Notes: generated by a model not told the origin, from the letters alone. Counted from the first letter of the stretch, positions 33,101 to 42,025 are shown. The stretch: 64,000 nucleotides of DNA from JBKBKC01 sp046294265 (GCA_046294265.1 JBKBKC010000005.1:1-64000); one strand, 5' to 3'. Translations and numbers: made by a program.

Positions 33101-33599
33101 GCTGGAGGTGGCCGACGACCAGTGGGCGCCTACGATCAACCTTGGTGTTCCGGTGCTGATCCCCGAGCCTTACGTCCCCGATCTGGACGTGCGGCTGGGC
33201 CTTTATCGCCGGCTGTCGGGCCTGCAGAGCAAGGTGGAGCTGGAGGGGTTCGCGGCCGAGCTGATCGACCGCTTTGGCCCCCTGCCGCGCGAGGTGAACA
33301 CGCTGATGCTGGTGGTGCGGATCAAGGCGATGTGCAAGCGGGCGGGCATCTCGCGGCTGGATGCGGGGCCGAAGGGGGCCACGGTGCAATTTCACCAGGA
33401 CAAGTTTGCCAATCCCGCGGGCCTTGTGGATTTCCTCAAGGCCGCCGGGCCGGGCGCGCGGGTGTCGGGCAACAAGGTGGTGCTTTTGTCCGACTGGAAG
33501 ACCGAGGCCGAGCGCATCAAGGGCGCCTTTGCCATCGCGCGCGATCTGGCCGAAAAGGTGCTGCGCCCCGAGGGTGCGGCGCGACAGGCGCGCGGATAA
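30132..33599 (+). CDS. mfd: Transcription-repair coupling factor
   Basis: Mfd removes stalled RNA polymerase and recruits UvrA to lesions on the transcribed strand. The 1155-residue protein has the full family length: UvrB-like N-terminal module, RNAP-interacting domain near 480-545 (DLVVHVEHGVGRYLGLE), then SF2 translocase with Walker A GDVGFGKTEV (about 623-632), VIDEEQHFG (about 724) and TATPIPRTL, and the C-terminal UvrA-masking domain. The start is ATG 30132. No LexA box is evident upstream. Confidence 0.96.
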   Translation: MTAQTRLLLGGAPEGFDARLVAREAARGAPVVHIARDDKRMAAMREALAVMAPGLAVLEFPAWDCLPYDRVSPNPDISSRRMATLAALARGGLGGVVVLTTLNAATQRVPARDTVAAASFAARVGDRVDGAALRQFLTRMGFAPVATVAEPGDFAIRGGIVDIFPPGPSGPVRLDFFGDQLDGLRRFDPGTQRTTEKLARIDLAPVSEVMLDPPAITRFRQTYRAEFGAGGTDDPLYEAVSAGRKHAGMEHWLPWFHDRLDTILDYLPDAAVMLDDHVLAMRAARWDSIADQYDARREAMTARGRIDTVYKPCPPEALYLDEAGWEAALAARRVIQLSPLAQPPGPGVLDAGGRAGRSFAAERQSDNLNLFGALADHLRALREAGQVVVASWSEGARERLAGLLADQGITDARPVADLRALPEGKGGLFLVVWTLEAGFVAPGLAVVSEQDILGDRMVGKPSRRKRTDNFLRDAQTLSPGDLVVHVEHGVGRYLGLETITALGAPHECLALEYAENAKLYLPVENVELLSRFGHEEGLLDRLGGGAWQAKKAKLKNRIREIADRLMRIAAERALRRAPVLEAPHGAWEAFAARFPYTETDDQLAAIADVMGDLDKGSPMDRLIVGDVGFGKTEVAMRAAFAAAMSGMQVAVVCPTTLLARQHYRSFAERFRGFPVNVRPLSRFVSAKDAAATRAGLADGSVDIVVGTHAVLAKAIRFKSLGLLVIDEEQHFGVTHKERLKEMRSEVHVLTLTATPIPRTLQLSLTGVRDLSIIATPPVDRLAIRTYVSEWDTVTIREAVLRERYRGGQTFVVVPRISDLPEIEAFLRDHVPEASFVIAHGQLAAGDLDERMNQFYDGKYDVLLATSIVESGLDIPTANTMVIWRADMFGLGQLYQIRGRVGRAKTRAYCYLTTKPRAPLTPQAMKRLRLLGSLDSLGAGFTLASHDLDLRGAGNLLGEEQSGHIKEVGYELYQQMLQDTIAKLRSGEMAGLEVADDQWAPTINLGVPVLIPEPYVPDLDVRLGLYRRLSGLQSKVELEGFAAELIDRFGPLPREVNTLMLVVRIKAMCKRAGISRLDAGPKGATVQFHQDKFANPAGLVDFLKAAGPGARVSGNKVVLLSDWKTEAERIKGAFAIARDLAEKVLRPEGAARQARG

Positions 33600-33753
33600 G
33601 TCAGCCTTACCTCTGGCATTCGCCGCGGCGCGGGCATAGATGGCGCGCTGACGGGGGTTGCCGCCCCTTGACTTGATCATCGCGCCCCCCCCGGCTAGGG
33701 TGCGCCACCCTTCCATCCGGGCCATCCCCGGACCTGACCAGAGGACAAGCCCC

Positions 33754-34074
33754 ATGTTCGCAACCCCCGCCTATGCCCAGGCCGCCGGCGGTGCCGCCAG
33801 CGCATTCACCTCTTTCGTGCCGCTGATCCTGATCTTTGCGATCATGTATTTCCTGCTGATCCGTCCCCAGCAGAAAAAGCTGAAGGAACACAAGGCGATG
33901 GTCGATGCCCTGCGGCGCGGCGACCAGGTGCTGACGCAGGGCGGCATCATCGGCAAGGTGTCCAAGGTCATGGATGACGGCACCGCCGAGGTCGAGATTG
34001 CCGAGGGCGTGCGGGTCAAGGTGATGAAGCAGACCATCGCGCAGGTCATGGCCAAGACCGAACCGGCCGCCTGA
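33754..34074 (+). CDS. yajC: Preprotein translocase subunit YajC
   Basis: A 106-residue protein with one N-terminal membrane helix (about 20-36, ending YFLLIRPQQKKLKEH) and a cytoplasmic beta-rich tail with GDQVLTQGGIIGKV. It assists SecDF and SecYEG. GAGGA lies 8 bases ahead of ATG 33754. It opens the yajC-secD-secF operon, 28 bp before secD. Confidence 0.95.
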   Translation: MFATPAYAQAAGGAASAFTSFVPLILIFAIMYFLLIRPQQKKLKEHKAMVDALRRGDQVLTQGGIIGKVSKVMDDGTAEVEIAEGVRVKVMKQTIAQVMAKTEPAA

Positions 34075-34102
34075 GCCGACCTGATCCGCAAAGGCGCGCC
34101 CG

Positions 34103-35767
34103 ATGCTGCAAATCCCCGTCTGGAAACGTGTGCTGATCCTCGCGGTCTGTGCCCTGGGCCTTTTGTTTTCCATGCCAAACCTGTTCTACGGGCAGGTCGA
34201 GCGTCATAACGATGCCGCCGCGGCCATCGCGGCGGGGGCCGTTCCCACGCCCGAGATCGAGGCGGCGCTGGCCGAGTGGCCATCCTTCCTGCCCTCGTCA
34301 CTGGTGAACCTGGGGCTGGACCTGCGCGGCGGCGCGCATCTGCTGGCCGAGGTGAAGGTGGCGGACGTCTATGCCAGCCGCATCGACGTCCTTTGGCCCG
34401 ATGTGCGCGACGCGCTGCGCGACAAGCGTGATCAGGTCGGCACCGTGCGCCGCCAGCCCAGCCCCGAGGGCGTGCTGCGCGTGGCGATCTCGAATCCCGC
34501 GGGCTTGCAGGTGGCGGTGGACACGGTGCGCGCATTGGCAACTCCGGTGGTCTCGCTGACCGGGATCGGATCGTCCGATATCGAGGTCACGACCGAGAAC
34601 GGTGAAATCGTGGTGCAGCTTTCGCAGGCCGAGCGCGAGGCGACCGACAACCGCACCATGCAGCAAAGCCTCGAGATCATCCGCCGCCGCGTGGACGAGG
34701 TGGGCACGCGCGAACCCACGATCCAGCGCCAGGGCCAGGACCGCATCCTGATCCAGGTGCCGGGCATCGGGTCGGCCAGCGAGTTGAAGGCGCTGATCGG
34801 CACCACGGCGCAGCTGACCTTTCATCCGGTGGTGGGCCAGACGCAGGATGCGGGGGCCGATCCGGGCCCGCGCAATCTGATCCTGCCCGCCGCGGATGAG
34901 CGGGGGGTCTATTACATCGTCGAGGGGTCGGCCGTGGTGACCGGCGAAGAGCTGGTCGATGCCCAGCCCGCCTTTGACCAGAACAACCGCCCCGCCGTGA
35001 ACTTCCGCTTCAACCCCTCGGGCGCGCGAAAGTTCGGGGATTACACCGCCAACAACATCGGCTCGCCCTTCGCCATCGTTCTGGACGGCGAGGTGATCAG
35101 CGCGCCGGTGATCCAGTCGCATATCGCGGGCGGGTCGGGCATCATCACGGGGCGGTTTTCGGTGGAGGAATCCACCAATCTCGCCGTCCTCTTGCGCGCG
35201 GGTGCCTTGCCCGCCGAGATGACATTCCTTGAAGAACGCACCATCGGCCCCGAACTGGGGCAGGACAGTGTCGAGGCGGGGCGCATCGCGTCACTTGTCG
35301 CAATGTCGGCGGTGGTGGTGTTCATGATCGCGTCCTACGGGCTTTTCGGGGTGCTCGCGGTCGTGGCTCTGGGGCTGAACGTGGGCCTGATGTTTGCGGC
35401 GCTGTCGCTGATCGGGGCCACGCTGACCTTGCCCGGCATTGCCGGGATCGTGCTGACCATCGGCATGGCGGTGGATGCCAATGTTCTGGTGTTCGAGCGG
35501 ATCAGGGAGGAGATGCGCACCGCGCGGGGGCCTGCGCGGGCCATCGAGCTTGGCTATGAAAAGGCGCTGTCGGCCATCGTGGACGCCAACATCACCACCT
35601 TCATCACCGCCTCGATCCTGTTCATGGTGGGTGCGGGCCCGGTGCGCGGCTTTGCCGTGACGCTGGCCATCGGCATCCTGACCTCGGTTTTCACGGCCGT
35701 GTTCGTGACACGCCTGCTGGTGGTGACCTGGTTCGAGCGTGCCAGGCCCAAGACCCTGAACGTATGA
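34103..35767 (+). CDS. secD: Protein translocase subunit SecD
   Basis: SecD, an RND-type membrane protein, uses the proton gradient to pull proteins out on the periplasmic side. The 554-residue protein has an N-terminal helix, a large periplasmic P1 region beginning at LGLDLRGGAHLLAEV, and five C-terminal membrane helices with GIVLTIGMAVDANVLVFERI (the conserved Asp in helix 4). secF starts 7 bp after its stop. Confidence 0.96.
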   Translation: MLQIPVWKRVLILAVCALGLLFSMPNLFYGQVERHNDAAAAIAAGAVPTPEIEAALAEWPSFLPSSLVNLGLDLRGGAHLLAEVKVADVYASRIDVLWPDVRDALRDKRDQVGTVRRQPSPEGVLRVAISNPAGLQVAVDTVRALATPVVSLTGIGSSDIEVTTENGEIVVQLSQAEREATDNRTMQQSLEIIRRRVDEVGTREPTIQRQGQDRILIQVPGIGSASELKALIGTTAQLTFHPVVGQTQDAGADPGPRNLILPAADERGVYYIVEGSAVVTGEELVDAQPAFDQNNRPAVNFRFNPSGARKFGDYTANNIGSPFAIVLDGEVISAPVIQSHIAGGSGIITGRFSVEESTNLAVLLRAGALPAEMTFLEERTIGPELGQDSVEAGRIASLVAMSAVVVFMIASYGLFGVLAVVALGLNVGLMFAALSLIGATLTLPGIAGIVLTIGMAVDANVLVFERIREEMRTARGPARAIELGYEKALSAIVDANITTFITASILFMVGAGPVRGFAVTLAIGILTSVFTAVFVTRLLVVTWFERARPKTLNV

Positions 35768-35774
35768 GGATGCG

Positions 35775-36755
35775 ATGCGTCATCTGAGGCTGGTGCCCGA
35801 CACCACCAACATCAATTTCTTCGCCGCCGCGCGCTACACCTTCGGTGCGTCAGTGATCATGATGGTGCTGTCGCTGGTGTTCGTGGCGGTCTTCGGGCTC
35901 AATTTCGGGATCGACTTCCGCGGTGGCACAACCATCCGCACCGAAAGCACCGCCCCCGTCGATATCGCGTCCAAGCGCACGGCGCTTGCGGCGCTCGGTC
36001 TGGGCGACATCTCGATCACCGAGGTGTTCGACCCCACCTTCGGGCCCGAGCGAAACGTGGCGATGATCCGCATCCAGGCGCAGGACGGGCAAGAGGCCGT
36101 GACGCCCGAGATGATCGCGGCCGTTGAAGGTGCGCTGCGGGCCATTGACCCCGCGATCACCTTTCCGTCCGTGGAGTCGGTCGGGCCCAAGGTGTCCGGT
36201 GAGCTGATCTGGTCGGCCATCCTGTCGGTGATCGGAGCGACGGGGGCGATCCTGATCTATATCTGGCTGCGGTTCGAATGGCAGTTCGCGGTGGGGGCGG
36301 TGGTGGCGCTGGTGCATGACGTGCTGGTCACCGTGGGCGTCTTCGCGCTGTTCCAGATCAGGTTCGACCTTGCGGTGATCGCAGCACTGCTGACGATCCT
36401 GGGTTATTCGATCAACGATACCGTCGTGGTGTTTGACCGGCTTCGCGAGAACCTGATCAAGTTCAAGTCGCGCCCTCTGATCGAGGTGATGAACCTGAGC
36501 GTGAACGAAACCCTGAGCCGCACGATCATGACCACTGGCACCACGCTGATCGCGCTGATCGCACTTCTGGTTCTGGGCGGCGACGTGATCCGGGGCTTTG
36601 TCTTTGCCATCGCCTTCGGCATTGTGATTGGCACCTATTCCTCGGTCTACGTGGCCAAGAACGTGGTGCTGTGGCTGGGGGTCAAGCGCGACTGGACCAA
36701 GAAGGAAGACGGCGACGGGCCTGCGGGCACGCAGTTCGCCAAGGTCGATCCATAA
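35775..36755 (+). CDS. secF: Protein translocase subunit SecF
   Basis: A 326-residue partner of SecD with six membrane helices. Characteristic segments are NFGIDFRGGTTI after helix 1 and LTILGYSINDTVVVFDRLREN in helix 4. It is co-transcribed with secD and followed after 11 bp by the Mth938-like gene. Confidence 0.96.
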   Translation: MRHLRLVPDTTNINFFAAARYTFGASVIMMVLSLVFVAVFGLNFGIDFRGGTTIRTESTAPVDIASKRTALAALGLGDISITEVFDPTFGPERNVAMIRIQAQDGQEAVTPEMIAAVEGALRAIDPAITFPSVESVGPKVSGELIWSAILSVIGATGAILIYIWLRFEWQFAVGAVVALVHDVLVTVGVFALFQIRFDLAVIAALLTILGYSINDTVVVFDRLRENLIKFKSRPLIEVMNLSVNETLSRTIMTTGTTLIALIALLVLGGDVIRGFVFAIAFGIVIGTYSSVYVAKNVVLWLGVKRDWTKKEDGDGPAGTQFAKVDP

Positions 36756-36766
36756 GGAGGGCCGGG

Positions 36767-37120
36767 ATGCGCCTTACCGAGATCACCTATGACAGCGCGA
36801 TGCCGGTGGAAGGCTACGGGCCGGGGTTTTTTCGGGTGGCGGGCCGGGTGCTGCAGGGCGCCTGCCTGATCTGCCCCTGGGACGCCGGGCCCTGGGGTGG
36901 CACCGAGGACAGTGCTTCGCCGCTGACGCTGGCCGGCCGCATTGACGTGCTGTTCGTCGGCACGGGGGCCGAGATCGCGCAGGTGCCGCGCGCGTTCCGC
37001 AACGCGCTGGAGGAGGCAGGGATCGGGGTGGAGGTGATGAACTCGCCCGCCGCCTGCCGCACCTACAACGTGCTGTTGGGCGAAGGGCGGCGTGTGGCGG
37101 TGGCGTTGCTGCCGGTATGA
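36767..37120 (+). CDS. Mth938/DUF498-domain protein
   Basis: A 117-residue single-domain protein of the Mth938-like fold, with FRVAGRVLQGACLICP, LFVGTGAEIAQVP and EVMNSPAACRTYNVLLGEGRRVA. Homologues include mitochondrial NDUFAF3, a complex I assembly factor. The bacterial role is not settled, but a place right after secF is common in alphaproteobacteria and points to membrane-protein biogenesis. A near-perfect AAGGAGG precedes ATG 36767. Confidence 0.85.
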   Translation: MRLTEITYDSAMPVEGYGPGFFRVAGRVLQGACLICPWDAGPWGGTEDSASPLTLAGRIDVLFVGTGAEIAQVPRAFRNALEEAGIGVEVMNSPAACRTYNVLLGEGRRVAVALLPV

Positions 37121-37146
37121 CGGGCGGCTTACGGCGCGCCCCCCAC

Positions 37147-37252
37147 CCCCATCCCCTTCCCACGAGGGGGAGGGGAGGCGCCCAACCTGTCCATGCGGCG
37201 CTCAGGGTCCAAGGAAGGTGCCTCCCTCCCCCCTCGTGGGGGAGGGATGGGG
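37147..37252. repeat. Long inverted repeat between convergent genes
   Basis: Arms of about 36 nt (37147-37182 and 37217-37252), each built on CCTCCC-type runs around a CTCGTGGG/CCCACGAG centre, are inverted copies with only a few mismatches and a 34-nt spacer. Each arm is also nearly self-complementary. It fills the gap between the sec operon and the ABC transporter operon ends and probably forms a bidirectional transcript barrier. A shorter relative is at 4186-4226. Confidence 0.7.
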
Positions 37253-37276
37253 AGGGGGGGCTTCCCCTGCGACCGC

Positions 37277-39355
37277 CTATTCCGCCGCGATCTGGATCAC
37301 CGGCTCCATCCCGTCCAACACCTCCGCCGACAGGTGGCACTTGATCTGGTGGCCGGGGGCCAGCGTCACCACGGGGGGCACCTCGCGGTCGCACAATCCG
37401 CCAGGCACCTGATCCTTCCAGCGGCAACGCGTCTGGAACGGGCAGCCGGGGGGCGGGTTCATCGCAGACGGAATGTCGCCGTCCAGCACGATCCGCTTTT
37501 TCGTCACGCGCGTGTCGGCAATGGGCACGGCCGAGAGCAGCGCCTCGGTGTAGGGGTGATAGGGTGGGGCGAACACCTGGTCGGTGGTGCCAAGCTCGAC
37601 CACATGGCCCAGATACATCACCATCACCCGGTCACTGAGATAGCGCACGATGCTCAGGTCATGGCTGATGAACAACAGCGTGGTGCCGTTCTTGCGCTGG
37701 ATGTCCATCAGAAGGTCGGTGACCGCCGCCTGCACCGACACGTCCAGCGCGGAGACGGGTTCATCCGCCACCACCACCTTGGCCCCACCCGCAAAGGCAC
37801 GCGCGATGCCCACGCGCTGCTTCTGGCCGCCGGACAACTGGCGCGGCATCCGGGTCGCGAATTCACGGGGCAGTTTCACGAGGTCGAGCAACACCAGCAT
37901 CCGCGCCTCGCGGTCGGCGTCCGATGTGCCCTCGTTGAAGATCTCGAGTGCGCGGATGATCTGGCGGCCCACGGTCATCGAGGGGTTCAGCGTGTCGAAC
38001 GGGTTCTGGAACACCATCTGCACCGAGGATACGGTGTCGGTGCTGCGTTGCTCGATCGGGGTGTCCTGGATATCCTGGTTGTAGAGCACGATCTTGCCCG
38101 ATGTGGCCGTCTCCAGCCCCATCAGCACCTTGGCCAGCGTGGACTTGCCGCAGCCGCTTTCGCCCACGATGGCCAGCGTCTCGCCCTCGCGGGCCTCGAA
38201 GCTGAGGGTTTCATTGGCCTTGACCACCTTCTCGATCCCGCCACCGAATGCGCCGCCCGAGACGTGGTAGTATTTGCGCAGGTCCTCCATCCGCAGGATC
38301 ACCTTGCCGACCGGGGACTTCTCCATCACCTTGCCGACGGCGGGGGGCTTCATCCAGTCGATCTCCGCCCATTTCACGCAGCGCGTGCCGTGCCGGTCGC
38401 CGCCCGCGTCGAACATCGGCACGTCGCCCGCATCGCAGCGGCCAGCGTCGAAATAGGCGCAGCGAGGGCCGAAGTTGCAGCCACGGGGGCGTTCATGGGG
38501 CAGGGGGAAGTTGCCGGGGATGGCCACCAGAGGGCGCGTGGTCTTGTCGGCGCCGGGCAGCGGGATCGCGCGGAACAGGGCCTGCGTGTAGGGATGGCGC
38601 ATGGTGTTGAACACCTCGCGCACGCCGCCCGTCTCCACCGCCTCGCCGGAATACATCACACAAAGCCGGTCGCAGACATCCAGCACCAGCCCTAGGTTGT
38701 GGCTGATGAACAGCATCGAGGTGCCGTATTTGCGGCCCAGTTCCTTCACGAGGTCCACGATTCCCGCCTCGACCGTCACGTCGAGCGCGGTGGTGGGTTC
38801 GTCGAGGATCAAAAGGGCGGGTTCGGCCATCAGCGCCATGGCGATGACGATGCGCTGCTGCTGCCCACCGGAAAGCTGGTGCGGATAGGCGCGGAGTATC
38901 CGGTCAGGGTCGGGCAGTTTCACATCCGCCACGATCTGGCGGGCGCGCGCCAGCGCCGCGTCGCGCGTCATGCCCTTGTGGATCATCGGCACCTCGGCCA
39001 GCTGGTCGCCGATCCGCATCGCGGGATTCAGGCTGGCCATGGGTTCCTGGTAGATCATCGCGATTTCCGAGCCGCGCAACTGGCGCAACGCATCCTCCGA
39101 CATATGGGTCAGGTCGCGGCCCTTGAACCGGATGCTGCCCGCGACGATCCGGCCGTTCTTGCCCAAATCGCGCATCACGGCGAGCGCCACGGTGGACTTG
39201 CCGCAGCCCGATTCCCCCACGAGCCCCATCGCCTCGCCCGCCATCACGGTACAGGAGAAATCCATGACCGCCGGGATCTCGCGCAGGCGGGTGAAAAAGC
39301 TGATCGACAGGTGGTCGATTTCGAGGATCGGCTGGCTGGGGTCCCAGTCTGACAT
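37277..39355 (-). CDS. Fused dipeptide-type ABC transporter ATPase (DppD-DppF)
   Basis: A 692-residue protein with two complete oligo/dipeptide ABC ATPase domains in tandem. Domain 1 has Walker A GESGCGKST at 47-55, signature LSGGQQQR and Walker B LLILDEPTTALD. Domain 2 repeats GESGCGKST, LSGGQKQR and VVVADEPVSALD. Each ends with the C-rich oligopeptide-ABC tail (for example GCNFGPRCAYF and GCPFQTRC). It energises the permeases encoded upstream. ATG 39355 is chosen over 39394. Confidence 0.92.
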   Translation of the reverse strand: MSDWDPSQPILEIDHLSISFFTRLREIPAVMDFSCTVMAGEAMGLVGESGCGKSTVALAVMRDLGKNGRIVAGSIRFKGRDLTHMSEDALRQLRGSEIAMIYQEPMASLNPAMRIGDQLAEVPMIHKGMTRDAALARARQIVADVKLPDPDRILRAYPHQLSGGQQQRIVIAMALMAEPALLILDEPTTALDVTVEAGIVDLVKELGRKYGTSMLFISHNLGLVLDVCDRLCVMYSGEAVETGGVREVFNTMRHPYTQALFRAIPLPGADKTTRPLVAIPGNFPLPHERPRGCNFGPRCAYFDAGRCDAGDVPMFDAGGDRHGTRCVKWAEIDWMKPPAVGKVMEKSPVGKVILRMEDLRKYYHVSGGAFGGGIEKVVKANETLSFEAREGETLAIVGESGCGKSTLAKVLMGLETATSGKIVLYNQDIQDTPIEQRSTDTVSSVQMVFQNPFDTLNPSMTVGRQIIRALEIFNEGTSDADREARMLVLLDLVKLPREFATRMPRQLSGGQKQRVGIARAFAGGAKVVVADEPVSALDVSVQAAVTDLLMDIQRKNGTTLLFISHDLSIVRYLSDRVMVMYLGHVVELGTTDQVFAPPYHPYTEALLSAVPIADTRVTKKRIVLDGDIPSAMNPPPGCPFQTRCRWKDQVPGGLCDREVPPVVTLAPGHQIKCHLSAEVLDGMEPVIQIAAE

Positions 39356-39383
39356 GGCGGGCCTTTCGCGGGTGGCGGGCGCC

Positions 39384-39434
39384 GGGGGTTTCACACCCCC
39401 GGACCCCCGTGGGATATTTGGGGACAGAAGAAGC
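39384..39434 (+). repeat. Palindromic intergenic repeat inside ABC operon
   Basis: GGGGGT/ACCCCC hairpin, then CCCCCGTGGGATATTTG, then GGGACAGAAGAAG. Bases 39384-39420 match 358-394 at 36 of 37 positions. It lies between the permease and ATPase genes of the operon, so it may lower ATPase expression or end part of the transcripts. Confidence 0.75.
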
Positions 39435-39439
39435 CGGCG

Positions 39440-40849
39440 TCAGTCACGCAGGGACTCCTCGCGCAGGCCGTCGGCCAGCAGGTTCAGGCCGAGCACCAGC
39501 GACATGAGCGAGAGGGCGGGGACCACGGCGGCATGGGGGTAGATGGCCAGCAGGCGGCGGCCTTCGTTGATGGTGGAGCCCCAGTCGGGGGATTCGGGGC
39601 TGACGCCAAGGCCGAAGAAGCCGAGCGTTCCCAGGAGGATGGTCGTATAGCCGATGCGCAGGCAGAAATCGACGATCAGGGGGCCGCGCGCATTGGGCAG
39701 GATCTCCCACAGCATGATGTACCACGGCCCCTCGCCCCGGGTCTGGCCTGCCGCCACATAGTCGCGCGCCTTGAGGTCCATCACGATGCCGCGCACGATG
39801 CGGAAGACGGTGGGCGCGTTCACGAAGACGACCGAGACGAAGACGTTGAGAAGGTTCGGCTCCATCGACCAGATGCCCAGAGGGTCAAGGTTGAAGGCGA
39901 GGCCGGAATAGGCCCAGAGGCCGATCACGAGGGTGACGGCGATGTAGAGGTTGCGCTTGGGCGGGTCGGTGAAATAGCGGCTGTTCCACAGCACGCAGAG
40001 GAAGATCACCGGGAAGATGAAGAGGATCGCGGCGAGGATCGTGGGGATGCCGGTCACGCGGATCTCGGGCGTGACGAGCAGGTAGAACAACAGGATCACC
40101 GGAAAGGCCAGCACGAGATTGGCGAAGAACGAGATGACGGTATCGAGGCGCCCGCCGAAATAGCCCGCAGGCAGGCCCAGCGTGATGCCCACCATGAAGG
40201 CGAATGCCGTGGCGGCGGGGGCGATGGCCAGCACCCGGCGCGCGCCCATGACCATGCGGCTGAACACGTCGCGCGCAAGGTTGTCGCCACCCAGGAGATA
40301 GACCGCGCTGTCCGAGCCGGGGACGGGTGTGCCGGGCGAGACATTCTTCATCTGAGAGATCTGCGACAGCGGATCGAAGGCGACGATCATGTCGGCAAAG
40401 AGCGCGGTAAAGACCCAGAACATCACAAGGCCGAAGCCCGCCATGCCGACCGGGCTGTCAAAGAGCTTGCCATAAAGCCCGAGGCGGCGCTTGAAGCGCA
40501 GCGACAGCGCGAAGGTCACGATCAGGGCCGCCCAGACCGGCCAGAACCGCAGGGCCATGGCGCCGAGGATGCCCTTTTCGGGCAGGCCGGGCAGCACGAA
40601 GCCCTGGATCATCAGGAGCACGACCAGGCCGATGAGCCCCAGGATCAGGAAGCGCACCGCCATGGCCGCCAGGTCGGCGGGGCTGCGGCTGGCCGTCAGG
40701 GTGCCGTCGCGGTTGGTCTGCGAGCTGGGGCCTGTGAACAGCGACAGGATGATCTGGGCGATGATCGCCACCCCCAGGGCCACCGCGAGGGCGCCCATCA
40801 GGGGCGTGACATAGGGGCCGAGCGTTCCGGTCCAGGTGAGGGGGTTCAT
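39440..40849 (-). CDS. Peptide-type ABC permease, DppC-like with N-terminal extension
   Basis: A 469-residue inner-membrane permease. The C-terminal 330 residues are an ordinary DppC/OppC protein, with SPVGMAGFGLVMFWVFTALFAD as its first helix and the ATPase-contacting EAA loop near AAGQTRGEGPWYIMLWEILPNA. The first 125 residues add about three extra membrane helices that ordinary DppC lacks. GAGGAGA precedes the start. It follows the DppB-like gene by 10 bp. Confidence 0.88.
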   Translation of the reverse strand: MNPLTWTGTLGPYVTPLMGALAVALGVAIIAQIILSLFTGPSSQTNRDGTLTASRSPADLAAMAVRFLILGLIGLVVLLMIQGFVLPGLPEKGILGAMALRFWPVWAALIVTFALSLRFKRRLGLYGKLFDSPVGMAGFGLVMFWVFTALFADMIVAFDPLSQISQMKNVSPGTPVPGSDSAVYLLGGDNLARDVFSRMVMGARRVLAIAPAATAFAFMVGITLGLPAGYFGGRLDTVISFFANLVLAFPVILLFYLLVTPEIRVTGIPTILAAILFIFPVIFLCVLWNSRYFTDPPKRNLYIAVTLVIGLWAYSGLAFNLDPLGIWSMEPNLLNVFVSVVFVNAPTVFRIVRGIVMDLKARDYVAAGQTRGEGPWYIMLWEILPNARGPLIVDFCLRIGYTTILLGTLGFFGLGVSPESPDWGSTINEGRRLLAIYPHAAVVPALSLMSLVLGLNLLADGLREESLRD

Positions 40850-40859
40850 GCGTGTCTCC

Positions 40860-41942
40860 TCAGGCCAGGCGGATGCGAGGGTTCAGAAAGACATAACCGA
40901 TGTCGGACATGAGCTGCGTCACCAGCACCACGAAGACCGCGACGACCGAGCATCCGAGCAAAAGCTCGATGTCGTTGTTGCCCGCCGCCTGCACCAGTGT
41001 CCAGCCGAAGCCCTTGTAGTTGAACAGCGTCTCAACGATCACCACCCCGTTCAGCAGCCAGGGAAACTGCAGCATGATCACCGTGAAGGGCGCGATCAGC
41101 GCGTTCCTGAGCGCGTGGCGCATCACGACCTGGGGAAAGCTGACCCCTTTCAGCCGGGCGGTGCGGATGTACTGCTGCGTCATCACCTCGGTCATCGAGG
41201 CGCGCGTCATTCGCGCGATATATCCGATGCCATAGAGCGCGATGGTGATGACCGGCAGGCCGAAATTCCAGAAAGTGATCTTGTCCATGGCGCTGGTCGC
41301 CGTGCCTTGGAAGAGGGTGCGCCCGGTGATCCAGCCGTTCTCGTAGAGCCAGGGCGAAACCCCCGCCGTGGCCGATCCCAGAAACGCGATCAGGATGACG
41401 CCCGAAACATATTCCGGTGTGGCGGTCGAGGCGATGGCGGCGGTGGAGAGCGTGCGGTCAAGGCGCGAGCCTTCGCGCATCCCCGACAGCACCCCCATGA
41501 CCAGCGAGGTGGGCACCATCACGACCATCACCCAGAACATCAGCCAACCCGTGAGGCCAAGGGACCGCGACAGGACGGTTCCCACATCAGTCTTGAAGAC
41601 CGTGGTATAGCCCCAGTTTCCCTGCAGGATGCCGCAAAAGCGCGGGGCGGTCTCGGCCGTGTGGCCGCGCAGGCAGCGCCCGGTAACGCGGCCCGCCTCA
41701 TCGGTCACCGTCCAGCCCGGCACCACGCCCAGCCATTCGCCATAGCGCACCACCGTGGGGCGGTCATAGCCGTTGCGCGACAGCCAGCTTGCCACCGCAT
41801 CGTCGGACATGCGCACCGAAGCCTCGGACTTCGCAAGTTTTTCAAGGTTCGGGGGCAGGTTCGTCATGAAGAACACGACGAAGGTCAGGCAGATGGCGGT
41901 CAGCACCATCACACCGAGGCGGCGCAGGATGAAGGGGCCCAT
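40860..41942 (-). CDS. Peptide-type ABC permease, DppB-like
   Basis: A 360-residue permease with the DppB start (FILRRLGVMVLTAICLTFVVFFM) and the EAA loop as RTARLKGVSFPQVVMRHALRNAL. It has an enlarged periplasmic segment (about 30-130) after the first helix, usual in peptide transporters. ATG 41942 has AAAGGA five bases upstream. It pairs with the DppC-like protein. Confidence 0.92.
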   Translation of the reverse strand: MGPFILRRLGVMVLTAICLTFVVFFMTNLPPNLEKLAKSEASVRMSDDAVASWLSRNGYDRPTVVRYGEWLGVVPGWTVTDEAGRVTGRCLRGHTAETAPRFCGILQGNWGYTTVFKTDVGTVLSRSLGLTGWLMFWVMVVMVPTSLVMGVLSGMREGSRLDRTLSTAAIASTATPEYVSGVILIAFLGSATAGVSPWLYENGWITGRTLFQGTATSAMDKITFWNFGLPVITIALYGIGYIARMTRASMTEVMTQQYIRTARLKGVSFPQVVMRHALRNALIAPFTVIMLQFPWLLNGVVIVETLFNYKGFGWTLVQAAGNNDIELLLGCSVVAVFVVLVTQLMSDIGYVFLNPRIRLA

Positions 41943-41998
41943 CGGGTTCCTTTCGGCATGCGTCCCGGCAGCCGGGGCTGCGGCGGGGGCGAAAGGGA

Positions 41999-42025
41999 GG
42001 GGGCGCGGACGCAGCCCGCGCCCCC
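41999..42025 (-). other. 10-bp hairpin between binding protein and permease genes
   Basis: GGGGGCGCGG and CCGCGCCCCC pair perfectly around a 7-nt loop, 17 bases after the binding-protein stop. There is no U tract. Hairpins at this position in ABC operons (as between malE and malF) protect the upstream binding-protein mRNA and keep its level above that of the permease; the same role is inferred here. Confidence 0.65.
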
